Below are positions 19,595 to 27,850 of a stretch of 64,000 nt of DNA, piece after piece. The position numbers were made by a program, and so were the translations under genes. The stretch comes from Chitinophagaceae bacterium (GTDB lineage Bacteria > Bacteroidota > Bacteroidia > Chitinophagales > Chitinophagaceae). Location: NCBI GenBank assembly GCA_016721385.1, contig JADKIE010000001.1, forward strand, positions 924,501 to 988,500, written 5' to 3'. The stretch's first letter is position 1, and each line of letters starts with the position of its first letter. Under the pieces are notes generated by a model. That model was given only the letters and a program-made list of their open reading frames with translations, did not search any database and was not told the origin of the DNA.

Positions 19595-20186
19595 TATCCC
19601 ACAAAGACAAAAAGAACACTAAGTTAAGTCTCCGTTTATTTTTCTGTATATCCCATCTTTAATGAGATTTACACTAAAGTTAATTAACAAACCTAATTTT
19701 ATTTCTGCAAGTTTTAAATAAGTAAGTACAATTTTATGATGCACTTTTTCTATATTTTCAACAGACTTTAATTCAATTAAAAGTAGTCCTCCCATTATTA
19801 TATCTGCTCTAAAAGATACATCTAATAATTCTCCTTCATAGTAAATTGGTATTTGAGGCTGTCTTAAATAGGGAATTTTCTCCTCTCTAATTCTACAACA
19901 AATGCAGCTTCATAAACACTTTCCAATAAACCAGGTCCAAGTACTGTATGGATTTTATAAGCGATATCAACTGCAACAGTTGCTAATTCGTTTTCCGTCA
20001 TATTTTATTTTATATTTTATCCCACAAAGGCGCAAAGCCAACAAAGAAAAATTTTGTATTTCTATGTCCTTAAGAGATATGATTACATAATACGTTTAGT
20101 GTATACCAAGTCATGTTTTTGCATCGCAAAGTTGCAAGTACAGTTAATCAACAAATAGCTTTGTGACTTCGTGTCTTTGTGGGAGA
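19595..20186. repeat. Short repeats flanking the GxxExxY gene
   Basis: Three copies of a word near TATCCCACAAAGRCRMRAAG occur at 19595-19614 (+), 20018-20037 (+) and, inverted, 20167-20186. The first two bracket the GxxExxY gene as direct repeats; the third closes the spacer before the aldehyde dehydrogenase. The arrangement resembles a small mobile or dispersed cassette. No transposase is present. Confidence 0.5.
19619..20001 (-). CDS. GxxExxY family protein (PD-(D/E)XK-like), frameshifted
   Basis: Start MTENELATVAVDIAYKIHTV, then the family signature GLLESVY. The break is at four T (19876-19879 on the + strand); five T join ELERRK to IPYLRQPQIPIYYEGELLDV. The second part holds a nuclease-like core: Asp in SFRADIIMG and the ExK pair in LLLIELKSVENI, ending LGLLINFSV and TAG at 19619-19621. 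The family fits the PDDEXK_3 nuclease fold but has no firm function. Short repeats flank it (19595, 20018, 20167). It was absent from simple ORF lists because of the break. Confidence 0.78.
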
Positions 20187-20189
20187 CAA

Positions 20190-21569
20190 TCATCTTATCA
20201 CCCATTTAAACAATTTCAATTTACCTTTAAACGGCGGATATTTTATAGAAGGATCAAACCAAGTAGGTGTTTTCATTACAGCTTTTTTATGGGTAAATGT
20301 ATCAAAACTACTTTTGCCATGATAACTACCCATACCGCTAAATCCTCTGCCGCCAAAGGGTAAATTATGATTGGTTAAATGCCAGCTGGCATTATTAACA
20401 CATCCGCCACCAAACGCAATGTTATCTACCCAAAAATTTTCATTTTTATTGCTTGATGTAAACACATAAAAAGCTAACGGGTTTTTATTTTTTTCAATTA
20501 TTGCTAACGCTTCTTCTTTTGTTTTATATGAAAGTATTGGAAGTATTGGTCCAAAAATTTCATCCTTCATAATGCTATCTTCTAAAGAAATATTATCAAC
20601 CATTGTTGGCTCAATAAACAATAGATCTCTGTTTGTTTTTCCGCCATGCAAAATTGTTCCTTGCTGCAAATAGCCAACTATCCTATCAAATTGTTTGGTG
20701 TTAATTATTTTCCCGTAATTGTAATTATTGGCAGCATCTTCACTAAAAAAAGAAACAATGCTTTTTTTAAGTGCCGCAACTAACTCATCTTTTTTACTTT
20801 CATGCACCAATACATAATCCGGTGCTACACACATTTGTCCGCAGTTGCTATACTTTGTTATAGCAATTCTTTTGGCTGCTATTTTTATATTAGCGTCTTC
20901 TTCAACCACACAGGGGCTTTTGCCGCCCAATTCCAATGTAACAGGCGTTAGGTTTTCGGCAGCCATTTTATAAATTAGTTTCCCTACTACCGTGCTGCCA
21001 GTATAAAAAATATGGTCAAACGTAAAATTGTTCAGCATTGCAGGCACTACTGTTGCACCATCGCCTTCAACAAATAAAATATAGTCAGCTACAAAGTTTT
21101 CTTCAATAATTTTTTTCATTACCGCTGCTGTTGCAGGTGCAAACTCACTGGGTTTAAGCACAACGCAATTTCCTGCTGCTATTGCCCCAATTAAAGGGTT
21201 TATTAAAAGCTGAAAAGGATAATTCCACGGCCCAATAATTAGCACAACGCCTAAAGGTTCGGGTATTATTTTACTGGAAGATGGCAAGTTTAGTAAATTA
21301 GTACCAACTCTTTCAGGCTCCATCCAATATTTCAGATGCTTTATGGCGGCATTTAATTCCGATAATACCATACCTGTTTCGGTAACCCAGGTTTCTTCTT
21401 TACTCTTTTTTAAATCTGTATTAAGTGCATTGTACAAATCTTCTTCGTGGTTTAAAATACTTTGTCTTAATTTTTTTAGCTGTTCAATCCTAAACTTGTA
21501 CGGCTTTGTAACACTTGTTTTAAAATAGGTTTTTAAATTGTTGAATTGAATAATATCTGCCATTACCAT
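20190..21569 (-). CDS. Aldehyde dehydrogenase (class 3-like)
   Basis: A protein of 459 residues, the short ALDH length typical of class 3/fatty aldehyde enzymes. It has IIGPWNYPFQLLINPLIGA near residue 112, the general-base Glu in TLELGGKSPCVVEE, the nucleophile Cys in YSNCGQMCVAPDYV and the EIFGPILPI segment. It oxidises aldehydes to acids with NAD(P). There is no signal peptide; a C-terminal hydrophobic anchor is not evident. The gene is intact and divergent from tadA. Confidence 0.93.
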   Translation of the reverse strand: MVMADIIQFNNLKTYFKTSVTKPYKFRIEQLKKLRQSILNHEEDLYNALNTDLKKSKEETWVTETGMVLSELNAAIKHLKYWMEPERVGTNLLNLPSSSKIIPEPLGVVLIIGPWNYPFQLLINPLIGAIAAGNCVVLKPSEFAPATAAVMKKIIEENFVADYILFVEGDGATVVPAMLNNFTFDHIFYTGSTVVGKLIYKMAAENLTPVTLELGGKSPCVVEEDANIKIAAKRIAITKYSNCGQMCVAPDYVLVHESKKDELVAALKKSIVSFFSEDAANNYNYGKIINTKQFDRIVGYLQQGTILHGGKTNRDLLFIEPTMVDNISLEDSIMKDEIFGPILPILSYKTKEEALAIIEKNKNPLAFYVFTSSNKNENFWVDNIAFGGGCVNNASWHLTNHNLPFGGRGFSGMGSYHGKSSFDTFTHKKAVMKTPTWFDPSIKYPPFKGKLKLFKWVIR

Positions 21570-21593
21570 TAAATTTGTTGTAAGTTAATACAA

Positions 21594-22037
21594 ATGTTTA
21601 TGACAGATGAACAGTACATGCAACAAGCTTTATTACAAGCTAAAAAAGCCTTTGAAGCCGATGAAGTGCCTATTGGCGCAATAATAGTTTTAAACAACAC
21701 TATTATTGCCAAAGCCCATAATCAAGTTGAGCTTTTAAATGATAGTACTGCTCATGCCGAAATTTTAGCATTAACCACAGCATATAATTTTTTAGGTAGC
21801 AAATATTTACCCGAAGCTGTTTTGTATGTAACTGTTGAGCCTTGTCTTATGTGTAGCGGAGCCTTGTACTGGAGCAAAATTGGTAAAATTATTTACGGTG
21901 CAACCGATGACAAAAACAGCTACCGTAAATGTTGTGGAAGTTCAAATCCATTTCACCCAAAAACTGAATTAATGGGCGGTGTTTTACAAGATGAATGTGG
22001 GCAATTAATGAAAGATTTTTTTAAAGCCAAACGCTAA
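21594..22037 (+). CDS. tadA: Nucleoside/tRNA adenosine deaminase (TadA-like)
   Basis: A protein of 147 residues with the zinc deaminase motifs: HAE (TAHAEILAL, near residue 60) and PCLMCSGAL (near residue 89), plus the conserved VPIGAIIV strand. The family includes tRNA(Arg) A34 deaminase, which makes inosine, and some guanine deaminases. Length and the C-terminal LMKDFFKAKR helix favour TadA. The alternative ATG at 21600 is nearly as good. The gene is intact; it lies 174 bases before the hip module. Confidence 0.85.
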   Translation: MFMTDEQYMQQALLQAKKAFEADEVPIGAIIVLNNTIIAKAHNQVELLNDSTAHAEILALTTAYNFLGSKYLPEAVLYVTVEPCLMCSGALYWSKIGKIIYGATDDKNSYRKCCGSSNPFHPKTELMGGVLQDECGQLMKDFFKAKR

Positions 22038-22073
22038 GATTTTGAACATTTTTTAAAAACCAATAGCATTAAA

Positions 22074-22165
22074 GGAAATATATTTCCGATTTTACTAATT
22101 ATATTAGCGTATTTGACTTTAAAAGACAAATACGGAAAAATTTTTCCGTATTTGTCTTTTAAAGT
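22074..22165. promoter_or_regulatory. Operator region of the hip module, with a perfect 50-bp palindrome
   Basis: Bases 22116-22165 form an exact 50-bp palindrome centred on GGAAAAATTTTTCC. The octamer CGTATTTG or its complement occurs three times in alternating orientation (22108-22115, 22127-22134 and 22147-22154), and a separate 14-bp palindrome GGAAATATATTTCC lies at 22074-22087. The region is directly upstream of the HTH gene (start 22212), as expected for an autoregulated antitoxin operator. A cruciform or strong hairpin is also possible. Confidence 0.7.
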
Positions 22166-22211
22166 ATTTTTTTGTGTATTTTTATGTGCAAAGCAGCAAA
22201 AATTTGCCGTT

Positions 22212-22451
22212 ATGATAGATTTTAAAACTATATCACATAAGCTTAAAGAACGAAGAGAGTTTTTAGCATATACACAGGCTGATGTTGCTGAGCTTACCGG
22301 CATTAGTGAAAGAACAATACGATCGATTGAAAAAGGAAACGGTGGTACAAGTATTTTAAATTGGCTTAAAATATTAGATATTTTAGGATTAGAAATGAAA
22401 ATAGTATCAAAACCCATGAGTGATGAGACAAGGAGAAGTTTTTTACAATAA
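22212..22451 (+). CDS. hipB: HipB-like HTH antitoxin/regulator
   Basis: From ATG at 22212 the protein has 79 residues. It is almost entirely an XRE-type helix-turn-helix: FLAYTQADVAELTGISERTI (about 17-36), then RSIEKGNGG. It ends with a short C-terminal tail. HipB dimers bind operator palindromes and repress their own operon. The upstream in-frame start at 22113 would lie inside the palindrome and is rejected. Its 3' end overlaps the next gene by 32 bases, which indicates translational coupling. Confidence 0.85.
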   Translation: MIDFKTISHKLKERREFLAYTQADVAELTGISERTIRSIEKGNGGTSILNWLKILDILGLEMKIVSKPMSDETRRSFLQ

Positions 22452-22743
22452 TATTTTAGCTGGCGTAATTACCGAAATGGATAATGGCGAATATTTATTT
22501 CATTACGATGATGCTTATTTTTATAACACAACTTTGCCGCCAATAAGTGTAACCTTACCAAAAGGAAAACAGCAATACAAATCCAAGAAGTTATTTCCCT
22601 TTTTTTTTAACATGCTTAGCGAAGGCGTAAATAGAAATTTACAATGCCGCATTTTAAAAATTGATGAGGAAGATGACTTTGGATTATTATTAAAAACCGC
22701 CAACAATGAAACCGTTGGTGCAATACATGTGCAAGAATTTTAA
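22420..22743 (+). CDS. HipS-like protein (HipA N-terminal subdomain as a separate gene)
   Basis: A protein of 107 residues matching the Couple_hipA region, normally the first ~100 residues of HipA: GEVFYNNILAGVITEM, a FHYDDAYF strand, ISVTLPKGKQ, FFFNMLSEGVNRN and a final GAIHVQEF. It stands alone: its TAA is at 22741-22743 and the kinase ATG follows at once. In E. coli O127 HipBST, this separate piece (HipS) acts as the antitoxin. The split is in phase with normal codons and no homopolymer explains it, so it looks genuine. Confidence 0.78.
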   Translation: MMRQGEVFYNNILAGVITEMDNGEYLFHYDDAYFYNTTLPPISVTLPKGKQQYKSKKLFPFFFNMLSEGVNRNLQCRILKIDEEDDFGLLLKTANNETVGAIHVQEF

Positions 22744-23766
22744 ATGACAAATTTACCTACCATACAAGTTTGTCCGGGTACATTAGCGGCAGGTTTTACT
22801 ACCTATTCGCCAAAGTGCCGTAAAGAAATGTTTAAAGGCAACAGGGTAAGTCATATTCTTAATTTTCCATCGCCGCAAAATGAAGGAGAACAAAAAAAAT
22901 TATTTATCCAAAACAAAACCCGTATCTCCATATCGGGAGTACAAGAAAAATATTCTTTAAAATTAACAGGCAATAATCTTGAATTAACCGATAAGGGTGG
23001 TGAATATATTTTAAAACCTATCCCTGCCGATTTAATGTATGTAAGCCAAGTGCCTGCCAATGAGCATTTAACTATGCAAATAGCTGCACAAGTATATAAA
23101 TTACCTACTGCAAAAAATGCTTTAATTTTTTTTAATGATGGTGTTCCGGCATATATAACCAAACGCTTTGATGTAAAGGAAGATGGCACAAAATGTTTAA
23201 AAGAAGATTTTGCATCATTAGCACAAGTAACTACTAAAACTACAGGTAAAAATTATAAATATGAATACAGTTACGAAGAAATGGCTTTTTTAATAGATGC
23301 TTTTATACCTACTGCCATAAAAACAAAAGAGTTTTTTTTTCAACTGGTAGTTTTTAATTATTTATTTAGCAATGGAGATGCTCATTTAAAAAACTTTAGC
23401 CGAATGGATTGTATTGGCAATGGTGATGCATTTTTAACACCGGCATACGATTTAATAAACACTCGTTTACATGTAGATGATAGCGATTTAGCATTAACAG
23501 ATGGTTTGTATAAAAACGACTACACTTATGCAAGCTATGCTGCTTACGGCTTTTATGCCTTTGATGATTTTTTAGAGTTTGGCAAACGCATTGGCTTATT
23601 ACCACAAAGAGCAAAAAGAATGATACTGCATTTTTTAGATAAAACAGAACAGGTAGAAAAATTAACCCAAAAAAGTTTTTTAAATGACGATATGAAAGCA
23701 AAATACTTTAATATATACAGAGATAAACATAAACGGTTAAGCAAATCTTTGTTGCAAAATATTTAA
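22744..23766 (+). CDS. HipT-like serine/threonine kinase toxin
   Basis: A protein of 340 residues, HipA kinase without the N-terminal subdomain. It has a Gly-rich loop with two serines, TRISISGVQEKYS (Ser62 and Ser64), like the SIS loop of HipT in which both serines are autophosphorylated. It also has FITKRFDV-type Lys strand residues (AYITKRFDV), the catalytic loop NGDAHLKNFS and the metal-binding PAYDLINT. HipT and HipA phosphorylate aminoacyl-tRNA synthetases and arrest growth. It starts directly after the HipS-like stop. The gene is intact. Confidence 0.85.
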   Translation: MTNLPTIQVCPGTLAAGFTTYSPKCRKEMFKGNRVSHILNFPSPQNEGEQKKLFIQNKTRISISGVQEKYSLKLTGNNLELTDKGGEYILKPIPADLMYVSQVPANEHLTMQIAAQVYKLPTAKNALIFFNDGVPAYITKRFDVKEDGTKCLKEDFASLAQVTTKTTGKNYKYEYSYEEMAFLIDAFIPTAIKTKEFFFQLVVFNYLFSNGDAHLKNFSRMDCIGNGDAFLTPAYDLINTRLHVDDSDLALTDGLYKNDYTYASYAAYGFYAFDDFLEFGKRIGLLPQRAKRMILHFLDKTEQVEKLTQKSFLNDDMKAKYFNIYRDKHKRLSKSLLQNI

Positions 23767-23816
23767 AGTTTAATACTAATTTTCCAAACTCACAAATAAC
23801 CAAACTTATTCTACCT

Positions 23817-23824
23817 TACATTTG
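23817..23824 (+). promoter_or_regulatory. Putative -7 promoter box for superoxide dismutase
   Basis: TACATTTG matches TAnnTTTG, 37 bases before the sod start and after the hip module stop, so sod probably has its own promoter. A -33 TTTG element is not clear. Confidence 0.45.
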
Positions 23825-23861
23825 TAACCAAATAAATTATAAAACTTAAATTATAAATACT

Positions 23862-24458
23862 ATGTCATTTACATTAGCACCATTACCTTATGCACACAAT
23901 GCATTAGAGCCACATATCGATACCAGAACAATGGAAATACATCATGGCAAGCACCACCAAGCCTATGTTGATAATTTAAACAAAGCCATTGCCGGTACAG
24001 AGCATGAAGGAAAAACTATTGAACAATTAGTTGCCGTAGCAGGCAGCATTTCGCCTGCAGTACGCAACAACGGTGGCGGCCATTGGAATCATACTTTTTT
24101 TTGGGAGAGCCTTGCACCTAATGCAGGTGGCGCACCTGGCGGTAAATTAGCCGATGCCATTAACGAAGCCTTTGGCAGTTTTGATACATTTAAAGAAAAA
24201 TTTGCCGCTGCTGGTATGACTCGTTTTGGAAGTGGTTGGGCTTGGCTTATTGTAAAAGATGGCAAGTTGGAAGTATGCTCTACACCCAATCAAGATAATC
24301 CATTAATGGATATTGCCGATGTAAAAGGCGCACCAATACTGGGTTGCGATGTTTGGGAACATGCCTACTATTTACATTATCAAAATCGCCGTGCCGATTA
24401 TTTAGCCGCATTTTGGAATGTGGTTAACTGGACCAAAGTGGCCGAAAGGTTAGGTTAA
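23862..24458 (+). CDS. Superoxide dismutase, Fe/Mn family
   Basis: A protein of 198 residues. Metal ligands are seen as His in EIHHGKHHQAYV (near 27), His in GGHWNHTFFW (near 77), and Asp and His in GCDVWEHAYYLHY (near 161-165). There is no signal peptide, so it is cytoplasmic. It converts superoxide to oxygen and hydrogen peroxide. Fe versus Mn use cannot be safely told by eye, so no sodA/sodB choice is made. The gene is intact and is followed by a terminator at 24565. Confidence 0.95.
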   Translation: MSFTLAPLPYAHNALEPHIDTRTMEIHHGKHHQAYVDNLNKAIAGTEHEGKTIEQLVAVAGSISPAVRNNGGGHWNHTFFWESLAPNAGGAPGGKLADAINEAFGSFDTFKEKFAAAGMTRFGSGWAWLIVKDGKLEVCSTPNQDNPLMDIADVKGAPILGCDVWEHAYYLHYQNRRADYLAAFWNVVNWTKVAERLG

Positions 24459-24564
24459 TTTTTTGTAACAAGCATTTATTCCTTGATTAGGCTTTAGTGG
24501 CGTCACACTCTTGTACAATATTTCATTATTGAGCTTTTACTGTAGCGTAAAAATCATATCTATA

Positions 24565-24596
24565 AACTGCAACCAAAACAGGGTTGCAGTTTTTTT
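24565..24596 (+). terminator. Rho-independent terminator after sod
   Basis: A 10-bp perfect stem, AACTGCAACC with GGTTGCAGTT, a 7-base loop and a following run of T. It lies 106 bases after the sod stop and just before the next gene's proposed ATG at 24626. Confidence 0.85.
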
Positions 24597-24625
24597 ATTA
24601 TCTTGTATTACCAAACGAATCAAAT

Positions 24626-25173
24626 ATGAAGCACTGTTAACTGTATTTTTATTTTTCTCTTTATCCTATACGTTTGCAGATACACCCGGCAAACGAAAAA
24701 TGTTTGATAGTAAAATAAGCTTTCAAAACATAGTAAAATTTAGCAACTATACTTTTTATTGGAGTGCTGCAGGCGTACAGCAAAATAATGTAATACTTAT
24801 TTCCGATACATCACAATATATGAGTGCAACCGGAGGCGCCCCAATGGATTATTTTTTATGGGCTGTAAATAACCAAACCAAAAAATCTACCGATACAGTT
24901 TCATTTCACAATTATTACTCGCCGGATTATGTAGTTATTATTAATGAAATAAAAGAGGATTCTATTTTATACAATCGATTAGAATTGTCAAATAAAAATA
25001 CAATTGTATCCGAAACCAACACCAATGAAATTAACGATAAAACACTCATTGCCGATGCCAAAAAAGCCAAGCAAAATCATTATTTAAAAATTGGAGGTTT
25101 TATAACCTTGGGGTTGGCAGCTTTGGGTGGTATTGTTTGGTTTTTTAAAAGAAAGAAGAAGGAAACAGTATAA
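24626..25173 (+). CDS. Unknown secreted or membrane-tethered protein
   Basis: An ORF open from 24511 would run through the sod terminator, so its first ~38 residues are rejected. ATG at 24626, with one A missing in ATGAAG, would give MKALLTVFLFFSLSYTFADT, a good signal peptide. The mature part (about 150 residues) has strand-rich segments without a recognised motif, and ends with a membrane helix (IGGFITLGLAALGGIVWFF) and a basic tail. This suggests an inner-membrane protein with a periplasmic domain. No family was recognised. Confidence 0.6.
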
Positions 25174-25258
25174 ACATCCGTATTTTTTTATCTGCAATGA
25201 TAAGATGCATCTATTACCTAGTTTATCCTCCTATTTTCCGAGGATGAAAAAATTGCTT

Positions 25259-25492
25259 TTACGGCACCGGATCATACCCACTTTTACCCCAGGGATGGCA
25301 ACGACTTACTCGTTTTATAGTTAACCATAAGCCTTTTATTGGGCCGTACTTTTTTAGTGCTTCTATACCATAATGTGAGCAAGTTGGTTGGTAGCGGCAT
25401 TTATTGCCCAACCAGGGCGATATGATCCATTGATACAGTTTAATTAACACTATAAAAGGAAAACTAAGTATTTGCTTTAGTTGCTTCATCAC
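25259..25492 (-). CDS. yidD: Membrane protein insertion efficiency factor YidD
   Basis: A protein of 77 residues with the YidD signature: LIKLYQWIISPWLGNKCRYQ, PTCSHYGIEAL and a C-terminal SRCHPWGKSGYDPVP. It has an amphipathic N-terminus and three conserved Cys. It assists YidC-dependent insertion at the inner membrane. It overlaps the rnpA 3' end by 29 bases, the standard rpmH-rnpA-yidD order. Confidence 0.95.
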   Translation of the reverse strand: MMKQLKQILSFPFIVLIKLYQWIISPWLGNKCRYQPTCSHYGIEALKKYGPIKGLWLTIKRVSRCHPWGKSGYDPVP

Positions 25493-25916
25493 TTATTTTA
25501 ATTAGCCGCTTAAGTACCCCTGCGGTTTTTTCAACTATTAAATTATACGCAGGTAAATCGTTTCCGGTATAAATAAAAAAAACAGCAAGTTGTAAGTTAT
25601 TTTTTTGTACCACTTGCATTAATTCATTTTTTTGCAAGCGATATGCTTCTCTCATTAAACGTTTTATTCTGTTACGATTTACTGCTTTTTTAAAATACTT
25701 TGTACTTACTGTAAACCCGGCTTGCAGTTGGCTGTTAGCAGTTGGCAATGTGTCAATAGTTTTTAGCAGATATACCACTCTAAAAGGGAAAATGGAAAAT
25801 GCTTTACCTTGTTTAAAAACTTCGTCAATTAATTTGCGGCTTTTTAAACGTTCGGTTTTGCCAAGTGTGTATCGTTCAGTTTTATTCAACGTATCAAAAT
25901 TAAAAAGTCCTGCCAA
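25464..25916 (-). CDS. rnpA: Ribonuclease P protein component
   Basis: A protein of 150 residues, basic, with the RnpA RNR motif KAVNRNRIKRLMREAYR (about residues 87-103) and the early RLKSRKLIDEVFKQGK segment. It binds the RNase P RNA and helps mature tRNA 5' ends. The N-terminus has a short extension (about 15 residues) before the usual start; an internal start is possible. The gene lies 36 bases after rpmH. Confidence 0.93.
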   Translation of the reverse strand: MAGLFNFDTLNKTERYTLGKTERLKSRKLIDEVFKQGKAFSIFPFRVVYLLKTIDTLPTANSQLQAGFTVSTKYFKKAVNRNRIKRLMREAYRLQKNELMQVVQKNNLQLAVFFIYTGNDLPAYNLIVEKTAGVLKRLIKISDEATKANT

Positions 25917-25952
25917 TAAAAGCAGGACTGAATATTTTATAGCAATAAAATT

Positions 25953-26120
25953 TTATTTTTTATCGCCGTGTTCGCTACTAACTGTCAATTTATGACGTCC
26001 TTTTGCTCTTCTGCTAGCTAATACTTTACGTCCGTTTGCAGTTTGCATACGCTTACGAAATCCGTGTACTGTTTTTCTACGGCGCTTATGGGGCTGGTAG
26101 GTTCTTTTTTTACCTGGCAT
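25953..26120 (-). CDS. rpmH: 50S ribosomal protein L34
   Basis: A protein of 55 residues, highly basic, with the L34 core HKRRRKTVHGFRKRMQTANG followed by RKVLASRRAKGRHKL. It begins MPGKKRTYQP, and a short acidic tail SSEHGDKK extends it beyond the usual ~45-52 residues. It is the first gene of the rpmH-rnpA-yidD unit. No dnaA is adjacent, consistent with Bacteroidota arrangement. Confidence 0.96.
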   Translation of the reverse strand: MPGKKRTYQPHKRRRKTVHGFRKRMQTANGRKVLASRRAKGRHKLTVSSEHGDKK

Positions 26121-26239
26121 TGTTTTATTTTTTTCCTTTTACAAATATTATTTCTAAAACATCCATCGAGGCACCATCCCCGTTGGTTTTGAAAGGACGG
26201 CAAAAGTAGCACTTTTAATTAATATTTGGTAATTAATAA

Positions 26240-27076
26240 TTAAGAATTTACAGTATGTAAGTCTAAATGCTTGGATTTTACCATCTTTCCAAAAAAATTA
26301 AATGCATGATTATCAAAATCTTGGGTAGAATCGGTCGTAAAAAACTGTATTTGGCCATTTTTACTGCATTTTTCCTCCATTTCGGTATGGCGTTGCAAAT
26401 AATCTTTTAAACTATCGGCCACTATCTTTCCTTGCGATATAACGTTCATATTTTTTGGTAACCCACTTTTTATTATCTCCGTAACCAAAGGATAATGCGT
26501 ACAAGCCAGTAAAATGGTATCTATTTGAGCAGATTGGCCTAATAAGGCATTTACATCCTTGTTAATAAAATAATTAGCACCATCATTATTGTACTCGTTA
26601 TTTTCTATTAACGGAACCCACATTGGACAAGCTTGTTGGTAAAGTTGTACAGTTGGATAAAATTTTTCAATTTCTATTGGGTAAGATTGGGATTGCACTG
26701 CACCAGATGTAGCCAATATGCCAATTTGGTTTGTTTTGGAGTAATTGCCAATAACTTCTGCCGTAGGCCGTATTACGCCTAAAACTCTTTTTGAGGCATC
26801 TATTTTAGGCAAATCGTTTTGCTGTATGGTACGTAGTGCTTTTGCCGATGCTGTATTGCAAGCCAAAATTACGAGTGAACAGCCTTGGTTAAAAAGCCAT
26901 TGAACACATTCTAATGTATATTGATATACTGTTTCAAAACTACGTGTGCCATAAGGAGCTCTGGCATTATCGCCAAGGTATAGGTAATCGTATTGTGGTA
27001 ATGTGGCTACAATTTCTTTTAGTACTGTTAAACCTCCATAACCGCTATCAAAAACACCAATGGGTTGCTGCTTCAT
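26240..27076 (-). CDS. murI: Glutamate racemase
   Basis: A protein of 278 residues with the motifs of cofactor-independent glutamate racemase: GVFDSGYGGLTVLKEI at the start, the first catalytic Cys in LVILACNTASAKAL (near residue 73) and the second in ILLACTHYPLVTEI (near residue 190). It converts L-glutamate to D-glutamate for peptidoglycan. It is the last gene of the uppS-bamA-ompH-ompH unit, separated from ompH by a strong hairpin. The gene is intact. Confidence 0.94.
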   Translation of the reverse strand: MKQQPIGVFDSGYGGLTVLKEIVATLPQYDYLYLGDNARAPYGTRSFETVYQYTLECVQWLFNQGCSLVILACNTASAKALRTIQQNDLPKIDASKRVLGVIRPTAEVIGNYSKTNQIGILATSGAVQSQSYPIEIEKFYPTVQLYQQACPMWVPLIENNEYNNDGANYFINKDVNALLGQSAQIDTILLACTHYPLVTEIIKSGLPKNMNVISQGKIVADSLKDYLQRHTEMEEKCSKNGQIQFFTTDSTQDFDNHAFNFFGKMVKSKHLDLHTVNS

Positions 27077-27174
27077 TTAGTAAAAATAAAATTTTTATAG
27101 GTAACGGAGAGACAAAGTCTCAAAACCACCATATCCTCGTTTGGAGAGGAGGATATACGGGCTCATTATACAAA

Positions 27175-27211
27175 AGCAAAAGCCTTTCAAATAATTTGAA
27201 AGGCTTTTGCT
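27175..27211 (-). terminator. Strong hairpin between the second ompH and murI
   Basis: An 18-bp perfect stem (AGCAAAAGCCTTTCAAAT and its complement) around one base. On the minus strand it is followed by a T-rich stretch. It is a likely terminator or processing site that would lower murI expression relative to the operon. Confidence 0.7.
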
Positions 27212-27228
27212 AATTTATTATATTGAAA

Positions 27229-27767
27229 TTAGTTTGTCTTTGGGGTTGTTTTTGCAGGTGCTGCCGGTGCAGGATCTTTAATGTTTAATTTCTTTTTAAC
27301 TAAACCAATAATATCATCTGCCGGAGGCGCTACTATTAAAGAGTTTACATCTAAAACATACGCATAACCGGCTTCTTTAGCAACAGCTTTAATTGCATCC
27401 ATTGCTTTTACACGTATTGGCTGTAATTTTTCCTGTGCTTTTGATTATATTTTGTTGTGCAATTTTGCTCCCAGTTATTTACTTTTTGATATAACTCAAT
27501 TATTTCATTTCTTTTAATTTCTTTCATGCTTGCAGATAATTTTGCAGAGTCTTTTACAAATTGTTCTGCTTTTTCATCGGCTTCTTTAGCCATGTCTTGT
27601 CCTTGCTGACCAAGGGATCCTTTATACTCTTCTAACTCTTTATCGGCCACTGCGGCTTCAGGCATTACGCTTATTAATTCTTCTGTATTAATATAACCAA
27701 TTTTTGTTTGAGCTGAGGCTGTAAAAAATCCTAACGCCATAACACTTGCTACAATTAATTTTTTCAT
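27229..27767 (-). CDS. OmpH/Skp family periplasmic chaperone (copy 2, frameshifted)
   Basis: A signal peptide (MKKLIVASVMALGFFTASAQ) is followed by the OmpH opening TKIGYINTEELISVMPE and a long charged helix. The frame breaks near 27421-27470 through two single-base changes. The final part in another frame reads QEKLQPIRVKAMDAIKAVAK, then AYVLDVNSLIV and a Pro/Ala/Lys-rich tail, ending at 27229. Skp trimers hold outer-membrane proteins in the periplasm. It is directly downstream of a second ompH-like gene. Confidence 0.85.
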
Positions 27768-27850
27768 TTTTCATTTACTGTTTTACTTGTTTTTGTTTTA
27801 TAAGTAGTTTAATAACCCGTTTTTGTTGCTTTTAAAAAGCATATTATCAT

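Noticed and set aside
22113..22211. Upstream in-frame extension of the HTH gene
   Set aside because: It lies inside the 50-bp palindrome and has no coding character; the ATG at 22212 fits HipB length.
24511..24625. N-terminal extension of the unknown secreted protein
   Set aside because: It crosses the terminator of the sod gene; a signal peptide starts cleanly at 24626 if one A is restored.
27131..27156. Small inverted repeat ATATCCTC/GAGGATAT upstream of murI as an operator
   Set aside because: A short 8-bp arm with no other support; the nearby 18-bp hairpin explains the region better.
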